A stretch of DNA of 64,000 bases from Clostridia bacterium (GTDB lineage Bacteria; Bacillota; Clostridia; Oscillospirales; Acutalibacteraceae): the NCBI GenBank assembly GCA_017625435.1, contig JAGAKX010000015.1, positions 1-64,000 on the forward strand, given 5' to 3'. The translations under genes and the position numbers were made by a program. The notes under the pieces were generated by a model. It did not search any database, was not told the origin of the DNA, and saw only the letters and a list, made by a program, of their open reading frames with translations. The stretch's first letter is position 1. Every line of letters starts with the position of its first letter. Below, in pieces: positions 27,162-36,524 of the stretch.

Positions 27162-28466
27162 ATGACACTTGGTGAAGCGGTAAATTATTATCACTCACTC
27201 GAAAAATTCGGGATAATGCCGGGGCTTGAAAGAATTTCTCTTCTTTCGGAAAGGCTCGGTTCTCCCCATAAAAAGCTTAAATTCATACACGTTGCAGGTA
27301 CTAACGGAAAGGGAAGTACCTGCACGGCTTTAGCTTCCGTGCTTCACAGCGCAGGTTATAAAACGGGACTTTATACTTCCCCTTACGTTATTGATTTTCG
27401 TGAGAGAATTCAGCTCGGAATGAAGATGATTTCTCCCGAAGACCTGATAAGCTGTACGGAAAAAGTAAAAGGTGCAATCGAAGAGCTGTCGGACGAAGGT
27501 GTAAAAATCACAGAATTCGAAGCGGTAACTGCTGCGGCATTTCTTTTCTATGCCGAAAAAGAATGTGACATTGTAGTTCTTGAAACAGGCCTTGGCGGAA
27601 GATTTGATGCTACAAATATCATAGAAAATCCCCTTTGCAGCATAATAACCTCTGTATCCTTTGACCATATAGGGGTGCTTGGTGACACTCTCGGAAAAAT
27701 TGCTTTTGAAAAGTGCGGGATTATCAAGAAGGGCTGTCCCGTTATTACGGGCTCCGAACAGCCCGTTGAGGTGCTGAAGGTTATTAAAGAAACCGCGGAA
27801 GAGATGAAATCTCCTTTGATATTAAGAGATTCTGAGGAGCTTTTTGAGCTTGTGTCCGAAAGCATTACAGGTACTGTTGTTGATAGCTCTGAGGGGAAAT
27901 TTGAAATTCCGTTTCCCGGCAGACATCAGCTTCACAATATGTCACTCGTTACGGGTGCTGTCTGTGTTCTCAGAGAAAAAGGATTTGATATAGGAAGCGA
28001 AGCTGTAATAAGGGGAACGGAAAATGCCCGTATACCTGCAAGAATTGAGGTTCTTTCAAAAAATCCCCTTGTCATACTTGACGGCTCACATAATGACGGC
28101 TCAACTGCCGCTCTCGGTCAGCTTATCAAAAAGCACCTTGAGGGCAAGCGGATTCTTGCCGTGATGGGTATGATGGCTGATAAGGATATAAAAAAATCTC
28201 TCGGCAATCTGATACCTTTCTTCAGTAAGGTTATTACCGTAGAGCCTTCAAATCCCAGAAGTATGAGAAGTGAAGAGCTGGCAGATATTGTAGGTAAATT
28301 CGGTATTGAAAGTATTTCTTGTAAAGATCCCGTTCAGGGTGTGGAAACGGCTTTTTCGCTTCTTGACGGATTTGATGTTCTTATAGTGTGCGGTTCCTTG
28401 TATCTTGCAGGGGATGTGCGTGAAAAAATGTTAAAAATCTGCGGTGAAAGAGCCGCATTACAATAA
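27162..28466 (+). CDS. folC: Bifunctional folylpolyglutamate/dihydrofolate synthase
   Basis: 434 residues from MTLGEAVNYY, with AAGGTGA before the ATG; the longer frame overlapping valS is rejected. Mur-ligase fold: P-loop VAGTNGKGST near residue 44, metal/ATP segments FDATN and SVSFDHIGVLG, NARIPARIE and LDGSHNDGS in the C-terminal domain. Adds glutamate to dihydropteroate and folates. Ten bases after valS, as in many Firmicutes. Confidence 0.95.
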   Translation: MTLGEAVNYYHSLEKFGIMPGLERISLLSERLGSPHKKLKFIHVAGTNGKGSTCTALASVLHSAGYKTGLYTSPYVIDFRERIQLGMKMISPEDLISCTEKVKGAIEELSDEGVKITEFEAVTAAAFLFYAEKECDIVVLETGLGGRFDATNIIENPLCSIITSVSFDHIGVLGDTLGKIAFEKCGIIKKGCPVITGSEQPVEVLKVIKETAEEMKSPLILRDSEELFELVSESITGTVVDSSEGKFEIPFPGRHQLHNMSLVTGAVCVLREKGFDIGSEAVIRGTENARIPARIEVLSKNPLVILDGSHNDGSTAALGQLIKKHLEGKRILAVMGMMADKDIKKSLGNLIPFFSKVITVEPSNPRSMRSEELADIVGKFGIESISCKDPVQGVETAFSLLDGFDVLIVCGSLYLAGDVREKMLKICGERAALQ

Positions 28467-28479
28467 AGGAGGTACCCCT

Positions 28480-30021
28480 ATGCCCATTAAGGTAGAAGCC
28501 GCCATTGTGACACAGAAAAGACCTGAGGCGGTTTATAATACTGACAGCGTGAATGTCAACGGTAAGGTAATGCCCCGTGAGGTTATAAAGAACGGATATA
28601 AAGGCTCGGGTGTTTTAAGCGGCAGTGTTTATTTTGCTCTTACTTCGTCCGACGTAGAAGGCTTTGCCGATGCCTCCGTTGCGGCTTTTAATGAAAGAGC
28701 CTCACTTTTCTCCCGTACCAGGGAGCCTATGAGTGTATTCAGCGGTTTTTTTGAGGATTGCCGCGGTGCACTTCTCAATATGAACCGTTCTGCCGATGAG
28801 CTTGTCGGTGCAGGCTTTTATGCCTGCGGCAGAAAGGCTGTTGTTGCCCATAACGGAGCAACACGGATTTATTTGCAGAGACTGGGAGTTGTTTCTCCCG
28901 TTACAGCCCGGAAAATAGAAGATACTACTGCGGATTTTTCCGGAGCCGTATTTTCCGATGTCTGTGAAGGCGATATCTTTATTCTTTTAAGCCCGGGGGC
29001 AGCCCAAGCACTCGGCGATAAGGAAATTGAGGATATCCTCAGAATATCCGACGGTTCGGTAAAACGCATAGTAAATTACATACTCAAGGTTGCCCTTGCA
29101 GCAGAGGGTGAAAAGGCTGTAAGTGCCATTGTCATTAAGGTGCTTGAAACCGCCCTTGAGGAAGAGCTCTCCGTACCTGCATTTGTTCCTGATTTTGGCG
29201 AAGATAAGAAAGAAGAAGCATCCGTGCAGAACGAAACTGAACCTGAGGAACCTGCTGAAGTCAGGGTTGAACCTGCAGAGGAGCCTGCAGAGACTGTTGA
29301 AGAAGCAGAAGCAGAGCCCGAGGTGTCTGAAACAGCTGAAGCGGATGATATAACTGATATTTTTGCAAAAAGTGCCCTCGAAATGTTTGAAAGTGCAGAT
29401 GTAATCGGTAATACTGAAGAGGAAGATGAAACGGAGCTTTATACGGAAGTGATTGAAAGTGTTGATGAAGTCTCAGCTGAGAACGATTCATCTGAAAATG
29501 AGACTTCCGGACTGAATGAGCATAAAAAATCAAGAACTCCTCTTTTTGTAATACTTGGCATTATGCTTGCTGTTTCCGTGGCTCTTATTATTGCATTCTT
29601 TGTAGTTCCTGCATTTTCGGATAACGGGGAGGAAACAACAACAGAGGAAACCACAACAGAAGAGGAATCAACGGCTGACGAGACAACTGAAGAAGAATCC
29701 TCCGAGGAGGAAACATCCGAAGCGGAAACAACAGAAGAAAAAACAACCGCTGAAGAGACTACCGCAAGAAGACCTGCTGAGGAAAACACAACAAGAACGC
29801 CTGTAACGGAAGCTACCACTTCAGCTCCCGTTGTTGCTCCCGAACAGACTACGGCAGCACAGGAGGAAACGGAAGCTACAACCGACGCCGAAGAGGCGAC
29901 AACTGCAGAAAATACTACTGCAGCTGAGGAAGAGACGACAGCCGCTCCCGAAACCGAGCCTGAAGCTCCTGCAACAGAAGCTCCTTCAGAGACTCCTGAA
30001 GAAACTGAAGCAGTTCTGTAA
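28480..30021 (+). CDS. Membrane protein with degenerate PP2C-like domain and Thr/Glu-rich tail
   Basis: 513 residues from MPIKVEAAIV, start fixed by AAAGGAGG eight bases upstream. Residues 1-230 have the rhythm of a PP2C phosphatase (the segment DIFILLSPGAAQALGDKEIEDIL, read here as DIFILLSPGAAQ then LGDKEIEDIL, matches the usual LLCSDGL...EI region) but the metal-binding Asp pairs are absent, so it is probably inactive. Residues ~230-345 are very acidic, ~353-378 form one membrane helix, and the rest is a Thr/Glu/Pro tail with ETTTEE-type units, likely outside. Third gene after valS and folC. May bind phosphoproteins or sense the envelope; unproven. Confidence 0.65.
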   Translation: MPIKVEAAIVTQKRPEAVYNTDSVNVNGKVMPREVIKNGYKGSGVLSGSVYFALTSSDVEGFADASVAAFNERASLFSRTREPMSVFSGFFEDCRGALLNMNRSADELVGAGFYACGRKAVVAHNGATRIYLQRLGVVSPVTARKIEDTTADFSGAVFSDVCEGDIFILLSPGAAQALGDKEIEDILRISDGSVKRIVNYILKVALAAEGEKAVSAIVIKVLETALEEELSVPAFVPDFGEDKKEEASVQNETEPEEPAEVRVEPAEEPAETVEEAEAEPEVSETAEADDITDIFAKSALEMFESADVIGNTEEEDETELYTEVIESVDEVSAENDSSENETSGLNEHKKSRTPLFVILGIMLAVSVALIIAFFVVPAFSDNGEETTTEETTTEEESTADETTEEESSEEETSEAETTEEKTTAEETTARRPAEENTTRTPVTEATTSAPVVAPEQTTAAQEETEATTDAEEATTAENTTAAEEETTAAPETEPEAPATEAPSETPEETEAVL

Positions 30022-30029
30022 ATCTGTAC

Positions 30030-30058
30030 TTGCATTTGAATTCAAAGTGTGATAGTAT
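30030..30058 (+). promoter_or_regulatory. Promoter of the small protein gene at 30097
   Basis: TTGCAT (30030-30035), 17-bp spacer, TAGTAT (30053-30058) with TGA before the -10 (extended -10). Confidence 0.6.
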
Positions 30059-30096
30059 TAATTTAAGAAAATATTTTAAGAAAGGTTGCTTTTATT

Positions 30097-30276
30097 ATGG
30101 ACGGACTTTCATTAGACGGCATTATGGGAATGATCAGAAGTTTTCTTCCCACAATTTCTTATTTAATTAACTTTGCAACAAAAATGTTCGACATCTTCAC
30201 TTCATATATGGGATTCGGCGTTTTTACTCCTGAGGAAGAAACTCCCGAAGGTGAAGGCGAGATAGTTGAAGGCTGA
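30097..30276 (+). CDS. Small amphipathic protein, 59 aa
   Basis: Unannotated-type small gene. It has its own promoter (30030-30058), a GAAAGG ribosome site about 11 bases before the ATG and a terminator (30305-30340), so it is probably expressed alone. The product begins MDGLSLDGIMGMIRSFLPTI, continues as a hydrophobic/amphipathic helix to about residue 45 and ends with an acidic tail (TPEEETPEGEGEIVEG). No family is recognised. It resembles in layout the 40-residue product at 52485. Likely membrane-associated. Confidence 0.6.
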   Translation: MDGLSLDGIMGMIRSFLPTISYLINFATKMFDIFTSYMGFGVFTPEEETPEGEGEIVEG

Positions 30277-30304
30277 TTTCTTTAATTGAAAAAGATATTT
30301 TTTG

Positions 30305-30338
30305 TCGGGGGTATTTGTATACCCCCGATTGCCTTTTT
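30305..30338 (+). terminator. Terminator of the small protein gene
   Basis: TCGGGGGTA (30305-30313) pairs with TACCCCCGA (30320-30328), followed by TTGCCTTTTT. Confidence 0.85.
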
Positions 30339-30362
30339 ATTTAAATAATATAATAAAAATAG

Positions 30363-30391
30363 TTGTATTTATATATAATATATGCTATACT
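30363..30391 (+). promoter_or_regulatory. Promoter of the ruv-glmM-ecf-truA operon
   Basis: TTGTAT (30363-30368), 17-bp spacer, TATACT (30386-30391) with TGC before the -10, 31 bases before ruvC. Confidence 0.75.
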
Positions 30392-30422
30392 AAAACGAAT
30401 TATTATGTAAAGCGGTGAAGGG

Positions 30423-30911
30423 ATGGTTATTCTCGGAATTGACCCCGGCTATGCCATAGTGGGCTTCGGAATAATTAAATATGACAAGGGCAGACTGACT
30501 GTGCTTGATTTCGGTGCAATCACCACTCCTGCAGGTATGGAATTTACCGAACGGCTCAAGAGTATTTATGAAGATCTCAGTTATCTTTTTGAAAAATACA
30601 AGCCCGATGCCATGGCGGTGGAAAAGCTGTTTTTTAACACCAACAAAAAGACTGCCGTTGATGTGGCTCAGGCAAGGGGAGTGATTCTTCTGACAGCCAA
30701 AATACACGGTGCCGAATGCTTTGAATACACCCCCTTACAGGTTAAGCAGAGTGTGGTAGGCTACGGCAGGGCAGAAAAAAAGCAGGTGCAGGAAATGACA
30801 AGACAGCTTCTGGGGCTTTCTGCAGTACCTAAGCCTGATGACACGGCTGATGCACTTGCAATGGCAATTTGTCACGCTCATTGCAGCGGTTCTCACTATC
30901 TAAGACGCTAA
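30423..30911 (+). CDS. ruvC: Holliday junction resolvase RuvC
   Basis: 162 residues. Cuts Holliday junctions at the end of homologous recombination. RNase-H-fold acidic residues are all present: Asp7 in LGIDPG, Glu67 in AVEKLFF, Asp140 and Asp143 in KPDDTADALA. The NTNKKTAVDVAQARG segment is the usual DNA-binding helix. Length is typical. First gene of a nine-gene run with very short gaps; GGTGAAGG ribosome site. Confidence 0.96.
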   Translation: MVILGIDPGYAIVGFGIIKYDKGRLTVLDFGAITTPAGMEFTERLKSIYEDLSYLFEKYKPDAMAVEKLFFNTNKKTAVDVAQARGVILLTAKIHGAECFEYTPLQVKQSVVGYGRAEKKQVQEMTRQLLGLSAVPKPDDTADALAMAICHAHCSGSHYLRR

Positions 30912-30923
30912 AAGGAGTAATTT

Positions 30924-31529
30924 ATGTTTTACAGCCTTACAGGTAAAATAGTTTACAGCGATATAACGAGAGTTGCAATTGAATGCGGAGGTATTGCATT
31001 TGATGTTACTACTTCAGTAAACACTTTGAGAAAGCTGGGAAATATCGGAGATACTGCTACCGTTTATACATACCTTGCAGTACGTGAGGACGGTGTTGAG
31101 CTTTTCGGTTTTTATGATAACGAGGAGCTGTCATACTTCAAGATGCTTATTTCCGTATCGGGTGTCGGACCTAAGGCGGCTGTGTCTATTCTTTCCGCTC
31201 TTACTCCCGAAATGCTGGCGCTGAGTATTACGGCAGGTGACATCAAGAGTATCACCAAGGCTCAGGGCATCGGTCCCAAAATTGCACAAAGAATTGTAAT
31301 TGAATTAAAGGATAAGGTTTCAAAGCTTGTACCTCAGAAGATAGGAGCGAAAAAACTGTCCCCGGCAGAAGTTATTACAACAGGCGGTAATACCGATGAA
31401 GCTGTAAGTGCTCTTATGGCTTTAGGCTACACTAACAGCGAAGCAGTTCGTGCTCTTTCTTCCCTTGACGGAAAGCTTTCTGTTGAGGAGCTTATTAAAC
31501 AGGGATTGAGAAATCTTTCAAGGAGATAA
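30924..31529 (+). CDS. ruvA: Holliday junction branch migration protein RuvA
   Basis: 201 residues. N-terminal OB fold (MFYSLTGKIVYSD), two helix-hairpin-helix motifs (GVGPKAAVSIL near 79 and GIGPKIAQRIV near 114), a flexible linker and the C-terminal UBA-like domain III (EAVSALMALGYTNSEA) that contacts RuvB. Forms tetramers on the junction. AAAGGAG ribosome site, 12 bases after ruvC. Confidence 0.96.
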   Translation: MFYSLTGKIVYSDITRVAIECGGIAFDVTTSVNTLRKLGNIGDTATVYTYLAVREDGVELFGFYDNEELSYFKMLISVSGVGPKAAVSILSALTPEMLALSITAGDIKSITKAQGIGPKIAQRIVIELKDKVSKLVPQKIGAKKLSPAEVITTGGNTDEAVSALMALGYTNSEAVRALSSLDGKLSVEELIKQGLRNLSRR

Positions 31530-31535
31530 AAAAGT

Positions 31536-32564
31536 ATGGCTATCAGCTCATTTGATGACGATAACTTGAGACTCGCTTCTCCCGAATTCGGCATAGAAGA
31601 AGGAGATTACGAAATAAATTTAAGACCGAAAACCCTTTCGGAGTATATCGGACAGGATAAGGTAAAAGATAATCTTGACGTTTATATGCAGGCGGCGCTC
31701 AAAAGAAACGAGGCACTTGACCACGTTCTTCTTTACGGCCCTCCGGGACTGGGAAAGACCACTCTTGCGGGTATTATTGCAAACACTATGGGCTCGCAGA
31801 TAAGAATAACCTCCGGTCCCGCGATAGAAAAGCCCGGTGATCTTGCCGCTTTGCTTACTAATCTTAATGACGGCGACATATTATTTATAGACGAGATTCA
31901 CAGGCTTTCAAGAAGCGTTGAAGAGGTTCTTTATCCTGCAATGGAGGATAAGGCGATTGATATTATCATAGGCAAGGGTCCTTCCGCAAGAAGTATACGT
32001 ATTGATTTGCAGAATTTTACACTTGTTGCGGCAACTACAAGGGCCGGCAGTCTGTCAGCTCCCTTAAGAGACCGTTTCGGTGTTGTTTTAAGGCTTGAGC
32101 TTTACACTCCCGAGCAGCTCTCCGAAATAGTAACAAGATCTGCGAGAATACTCGGAATTGATATTGAACCCGATGCGGCAATTGAAATCGCATCCCGTTC
32201 AAGAGGTACTCCGAGAATTGCAAACAGGTATCTTAAGAGGGTCAGAGATTTTGCAGAGGTTCTGGGTTCCGGTGCAATTACCTTAAAGGATGCCCAGACG
32301 GCTCTTCTTAAAATGGAAATCGATGAGCTGGGTCTTGATAATATCGACAGACTTATTCTTACTACGATGATACAGAATTATAACGGCGGTCCCGTAGGAC
32401 TTGAAACTCTTTCTGCCGCAATAGGCGAAGAGGCTGTTACCATTGAAGATGTTTACGAGCCGTATCTTATGCAGGCAGGCTTTATAGCAAGAACACCCCG
32501 CGGAAGGGTAGTTACAAATGCCGCATATATACATCTCGGTTTGCCTGTCCCGTCAGATAACTGA
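31536..32564 (+). CDS. ruvB: Holliday junction branch migration ATPase RuvB
   Basis: 342 residues, the hexameric motor of the RuvAB complex. AAA+ motifs: [13 protein letters not shown] at the start, Walker [10 protein letters not shown], Walker [11 protein letters not shown], sensor 1 in [10 protein letters not shown], the arginine finger region PLRDRFG and the winged-helix C-terminal domain ending GLPVPSDN. Starts six bases after ruvA. Confidence 0.97.
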   Translation: MAISSFDDDNLRLASPEFGIEEGDYEINLRPKTLSEYIGQDKVKDNLDVYMQAALKRNEALDHVLLYGPPGLGKTTLAGIIANTMGSQIRITSGPAIEKPGDLAALLTNLNDGDILFIDEIHRLSRSVEEVLYPAMEDKAIDIIIGKGPSARSIRIDLQNFTLVAATTRAGSLSAPLRDRFGVVLRLELYTPEQLSEIVTRSARILGIDIEPDAAIEIASRSRGTPRIANRYLKRVRDFAEVLGSGAITLKDAQTALLKMEIDELGLDNIDRLILTTMIQNYNGGPVGLETLSAAIGEEAVTIEDVYEPYLMQAGFIARTPRGRVVTNAAYIHLGLPVPSDN

Positions 32565-32579
32565 TGAAGGAGTTTTTTA

Positions 32580-33932
32580 ATGGGCAGATTATTCGGAACA
32601 GACGGTGCAAGAGGTATTGCAAATACTGAAATCGGCTGTGAGCTTGCTTTGAAAATAGGCAGGGCAGCTGCAACGGTACTTGCTTCTGACAATAAAAACG
32701 GAAAACTCAGGGTATTAATCGGTACGGATACAAGAAAATCGGCTGATATGCTGACTGCGGCATTGGCCTCGGGCTTTTGTTCTGTTGGCTGTGATGTAAT
32801 GCTTGCGGGAGTTGTTCCCACTCCTGCCGTAGCGTTTCTTGTTAAGGAATATTCTTTTGATGCAGGTGTGATGATTTCCGCTTCGCACAATCCCTTTGAG
32901 TATAACGGAATCAAGATTTTCCGTTCCGACGGATATAAGCTTCCCGATGAAACTGAGGAAAAAATAGAGGCTATTATTCTTGATGATGCCGTGGCTCCGA
33001 TTCTTAAAACCGGAGAAGAGCTCGGAAACATCACTTATTTTTCCGATGCAGTCGACGCTTATATAAAGCACATTGAAAGCACGGCGGATTTCCGTTTTGA
33101 TAATATGAAAATCGCAATTGACTGTGCCAACGGCTCTGCATCCGTTACTGCGGAAAAGCTTTTTACGGCTCTCGGTGCAGAATGCTTCTTAATCAACTGC
33201 GAGCCCGACGGAGTCAATATCAACAGAAACTGCGGTTCTACCCACATAGAGGCTTTGCAGGAGTTTGTTAAAGGTAAGGGCTTTGATATCGGATTTTCGT
33301 TTGACGGCGATGCAGACAGAGTGCTTGCTGTTGACAGCGAAGGAAAGCTTGCAGACGGCGATAAGATAATTGCAATTTGTTCCGATTCTCTCAGAAAGCA
33401 GGGGAGACTTAAAAATAATAAAGCGGTTGTTACCGTAATGAGTAATATGGGGCTTTTCCGCTTTTTTGAAAAACACAATATAGGTTTTGAAAAAACAAAG
33501 GTGGGAGACAGATATGTTCTCCTTAAAATGCTGGAGGATGACTGCAGTATCGGCGGTGAGCAGTCGGGACACGTGATATTTTCCGATTTTGCCACAACAG
33601 GCGACGGTCAGCTGACTGCGGTACAGCTTCTTAATGTGATAAAAGAAACGGGCAGGTCTCTTAAAGAGCTTGCCGGAGAAATAGAAATATTTCCTCAGGT
33701 GCTGCTGAACGTAAAGGTATCTTCAATAGGTAAGCTTCGCCTTTATGAAGATGATGATATAAGAATTGCGGTTGAAGAGGCCGAAAAGGAGCTCGGAAGC
33801 GACGGCAGAGTCCTTGTCCGTGCATCGGGTACGGAGCCTCTTGTACGGGTAATGCTTGAAGGAAAAAATGAAGAACAGACAATGCGCCTGGCAGAGCTGA
33901 TTGCAGGTGTAATTAAAGAAAGGCTGATTTGA
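32580..33932 (+). CDS. glmM: Phosphoglucosamine mutase
   Basis: Converts glucosamine-6-phosphate to glucosamine-1-phosphate for UDP-GlcNAc and cell wall. 450 residues. Starts MGRLFGTDGARG, a family hallmark; catalytic Ser102 in ISASHNP, metal loop FDGDADR near 240, sugar loop GGEQSGH and the C-terminal phosphate loop RASGTEPLVRV. AAGGAG ribosome site. Its stop codon shares a base with the start of the next gene. Confidence 0.96.
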   Translation: MGRLFGTDGARGIANTEIGCELALKIGRAAATVLASDNKNGKLRVLIGTDTRKSADMLTAALASGFCSVGCDVMLAGVVPTPAVAFLVKEYSFDAGVMISASHNPFEYNGIKIFRSDGYKLPDETEEKIEAIILDDAVAPILKTGEELGNITYFSDAVDAYIKHIESTADFRFDNMKIAIDCANGSASVTAEKLFTALGAECFLINCEPDGVNINRNCGSTHIEALQEFVKGKGFDIGFSFDGDADRVLAVDSEGKLADGDKIIAICSDSLRKQGRLKNNKAVVTVMSNMGLFRFFEKHNIGFEKTKVGDRYVLLKMLEDDCSIGGEQSGHVIFSDFATTGDGQLTAVQLLNVIKETGRSLKELAGEIEIFPQVLLNVKVSSIGKLRLYEDDDIRIAVEEAEKELGSDGRVLVRASGTEPLVRVMLEGKNEEQTMRLAELIAGVIKERLI

Positions 33933-34798
33933 TGAGAGAGGCTAATAACTGGAAGGATTATGAACTTATAGACTGCTCTGACGGAGAGAGGCTTGAAAGA
34001 TGGGGAAAATACATCCTCATCCGTCCCGATCCTCAGGTTATATGGTCAACTCCCAAGAAGAATAAACTGTGGTTCAATGCTGATGCAAGATATATACGCT
34101 CCAATACGGGCGGCGGCAGATGGGAAGTATATAAGAAGCTTCCCGATGTCTGGACAATAAATTTCGGTGAGCTTGTTTTCAATATAAAGCCTATGGGCTT
34201 CAAGCATACGGGTATTTTCCCTGAGCAGGCTGTAAACTGGGAAAAGACTGCTGAAATTATAAAAAAGGCAAACCGCCCCGTAAAGGTGCTCAATATGTTT
34301 GCTTATACGGGCGGTGCTACCGTCAGCGCCCTTGCAGCAGGAGCTTCCGTTGCACACGTTGATGCTTCCAAGGGTATGGTTTTATGGGCAAAGGAAAATG
34401 CCGCTTCTTCAAAAGTTTCCGACAGAAGCGTAAGGTGGCTTGTTGATGACTGCAAGAAGTTTGCCGAAAGAGAAATCAGACGCGGAAACAAATACGATAT
34501 CATCATTATGGATCCGCCCTCTTACGGAAGAGGTCCCGGCGGTGAGGTATGGAAGCTGGAAAACGAGGTCTTCGGGCTTTGTGAGCTGTGTGCCGGTCTT
34601 TTAAGCGATGATGCACTTTTATATATGATAAACTCCTATACAACGGGTCTTTCACCCTCTGTTATGAGTTATATTTTAGGCTCTGTAGTACCAAAGAAGC
34701 TAGGAGGCAAGGTAAGTGCTGATGAAATAGGTCTTCCTGTTTCGGAAAGCGGTCTTGTGCTTCCCTGCGGTGCTACTGCTGTTTGGGAAAGAGATTAA
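33932..34798 (+). CDS. Class I SAM-dependent methyltransferase, RlmI-like
   Basis: 288 residues from the ATG overlapping the glmM stop (TGATG). The SAM pocket is VLNMFAYTGGATVSA near 121, followed by VDASKGMV and the catalytic-type motif IMDPPSYGRG near 192. This arrangement is that of the RlmI/RlmK group of rRNA cytosine or guanine methyltransferases. The N-terminal region is short and lacks an obvious PUA domain. The target RNA position cannot be told from sequence alone. Confidence 0.8.
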   Translation: MREANNWKDYELIDCSDGERLERWGKYILIRPDPQVIWSTPKKNKLWFNADARYIRSNTGGGRWEVYKKLPDVWTINFGELVFNIKPMGFKHTGIFPEQAVNWEKTAEIIKKANRPVKVLNMFAYTGGATVSALAAGASVAHVDASKGMVLWAKENAASSKVSDRSVRWLVDDCKKFAEREIRRGNKYDIIIMDPPSYGRGPGGEVWKLENEVFGLCELCAGLLSDDALLYMINSYTTGLSPSVMSYILGSVVPKKLGGKVSADEIGLPVSESGLVLPCGATAVWERD

Positions 34799-34804
34799 AC
34801 TGTT

Positions 34805-35650
34805 ATGGAAAATAAACATTTACTGGATTTTCAGAACGTTTTTTATACATACGATGAAGAGGATAAGGACAGCTTTGCGGTAAAAGATATAAGCTTTACG
34901 GTAGATAAGGGTGAATATGTTGTTATCTTAGGACACAACGGCTCGGGTAAGTCTACCATTGCAAAGCTTTCAAATTCTATTTTCGTGCCCTCAGAGGGTA
35001 AGGTTTTTGTTGACGGTATGGACACCGCAGACGAAAAGAATGAATTTAAGATAAGAGAAAAGGTCGGAGTGGTTTTTCAGAATCCCGATAATCAGATTGT
35101 TGCTTCTATTGTTGAGGAGGATGTGGCATTCGGACCCGAAAATCTCGGAATTCCGCCGAAAACTATAAGAGAACGCGTGGACAATGCCTTAAAGGCTGTA
35201 GGAATGTATGATTACAGGCTTCACGAAACCCACCGTCTTTCGGGCGGACAGAAGCAGAGAGTTGCAATTGCAGGTATGATTGCAATGCTTCCCGAATGTA
35301 TAGTTTTTGACGAGCCTACAGCAATGCTTGACCCCCGGGGCAGACGCGAGGTCATTAATACTGCAAGAAAGCTCAACTCCGAAGGTATGTCAATAGTTCT
35401 TATAACTCACTTTATGGAGGAAGCAGTTTTTGCAGATAAGGTCATTGTAGTTGACGGCGGCAGAATTCTGGCAGAGGGAACTCCGCGCGAGATTTTCTCG
35501 AAAACAGAAATGCTTATATCCTGCGGACTTGATGTGCCCGACACGGTAAAGCTTTCGCTTCTGCTTAAAGAAAAAGGTGTGCCCATTGAGGGACTTCCTC
35601 TGACAGAGGAGGAGCTTACTGAGGAATATCTCAGAATTTTGAATTTATAA
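34805..35650 (+). CDS. ecfA1: Energy-coupling factor transporter ATPase EcfA1
   Basis: 281 residues. One of the two ATPases that drive group II ECF vitamin/metal importers. Walker [10 protein letters not shown] near 40, Q-loop [10 protein letters not shown], signature LSGGQKQR, Walker [11 protein letters not shown] and switch His in LITHFMEE. The C-terminal extension is typical. EcfA2 starts 10 bases later. No substrate-binding S component is in the window; group II systems share these subunits among unlinked S proteins. Confidence 0.95.
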   Translation: MENKHLLDFQNVFYTYDEEDKDSFAVKDISFTVDKGEYVVILGHNGSGKSTIAKLSNSIFVPSEGKVFVDGMDTADEKNEFKIREKVGVVFQNPDNQIVASIVEEDVAFGPENLGIPPKTIRERVDNALKAVGMYDYRLHETHRLSGGQKQRVAIAGMIAMLPECIVFDEPTAMLDPRGRREVINTARKLNSEGMSIVLITHFMEEAVFADKVIVVDGGRILAEGTPREIFSKTEMLISCGLDVPDTVKLSLLLKEKGVPIEGLPLTEEELTEEYLRILNL

Positions 35651-35660
35651 GAGGTCATTA

Positions 35661-36524
35661 ATGGTTATTCTTGAAGTTAAAAATGTTTCATACGGATATT
35701 CCCACGGAACGCCGTTTGAAATTACAGCTCTTGACGATGTCAGCTTCTCTGTAGAAAAAGGTGAGCTTGTCGGCATTATAGGTCATACAGGCTCCGGCAA
35801 GAGCACCCTTATAAAAATGCTCAACTCCCTTCTTAAGCCCGAGAGCGGTCAGATTCTTCTTGACGGAAAGGATATAAATAAGGATAAGGCTTCCATAAAG
35901 GAAGCAAGAAGCAGAGTCGGTCTTTGCTTCCAGTATCCCGAGTATCAGCTTTTTGAGGAGACCTGCGCGAAAGATATTGCTTTCGGTCCCAAGAATATGG
36001 GACTTTCAAAGGCTGAGATTGAAGAAAGAGTAATAAAGGCAGCTGAATTTGTAGGCTTCAGTAAGGAGCTGCTGAATAAATCTCCCTTTGATCTTTCAGG
36101 CGGTCAGAAAAGAAGATGTGCAATAGCAGGTGTTATGGCAATGTTTCCCGAGGTGCTGATACTTGACGAGCCCACAGCAGGACTTGACCCTAAAGGCAGA
36201 AACGAGCTTACGGCAATGATTGAGAATTACCGTAAGGCTACGGGTGCTACCGTTATGATTGTTTCTCATTCAATGGATGATATGGCAAGAAATGCAGACA
36301 GACTTCTTGTTATGAACAAGGGAAAGCTTGCTATGGACGGAAAAGTTCAGGATGTTTTCAGCAAGGCTGATAAACTTATAGAAATGGGGCTTTCCGTTCC
36401 TGTCTCCACTTCTCTTGTGAATCGTCTGAACAGTAAGCTTTCCGATATGCCCACCGACGTGTTTACTGTTGAGGATGCCGCAGAGCTGCTTTCTTCATAC
36501 TATAAAAGGAGGAAGGCACTATGA
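35661..36524 (+). CDS. ecfA2: Energy-coupling factor transporter ATPase EcfA2
   Basis: 287 residues. Walker A GHTGSGKST, Q-loop LCFQYPEYQLF (the YPEYQLF form is typical of EcfA2), signature LSGGQKRR, Walker B VLILDEPTAGLD and switch His in IVSHSMDD. Pairs with EcfA1. Its end overlaps ecfT by four bases (ATGA). Confidence 0.95.
   Translation: MVILEVKNVSYGYSHGTPFEITALDDVSFSVEKGELVGIIGHTGSGKSTLIKMLNSLLKPESGQILLDGKDINKDKASIKEARSRVGLCFQYPEYQLFEETCAKDIAFGPKNMGLSKAEIEERVIKAAEFVGFSKELLNKSPFDLSGGQKRRCAIAGVMAMFPEVLILDEPTAGLDPKGRNELTAMIENYRKATGATVMIVSHSMDDMARNADRLLVMNKGKLAMDGKVQDVFSKADKLIEMGLSVPVSTSLVNRLNSKLSDMPTDVFTVEDAAELLSSYYKRRKAL

Noticed and set aside
29439..30035. Minus-strand open frame rich in Ser and Val
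   Set aside because: Mirror image of the Thr/Glu repeat tail of the PP2C-like protein; repeats of few codons keep the opposite strand free of stops.
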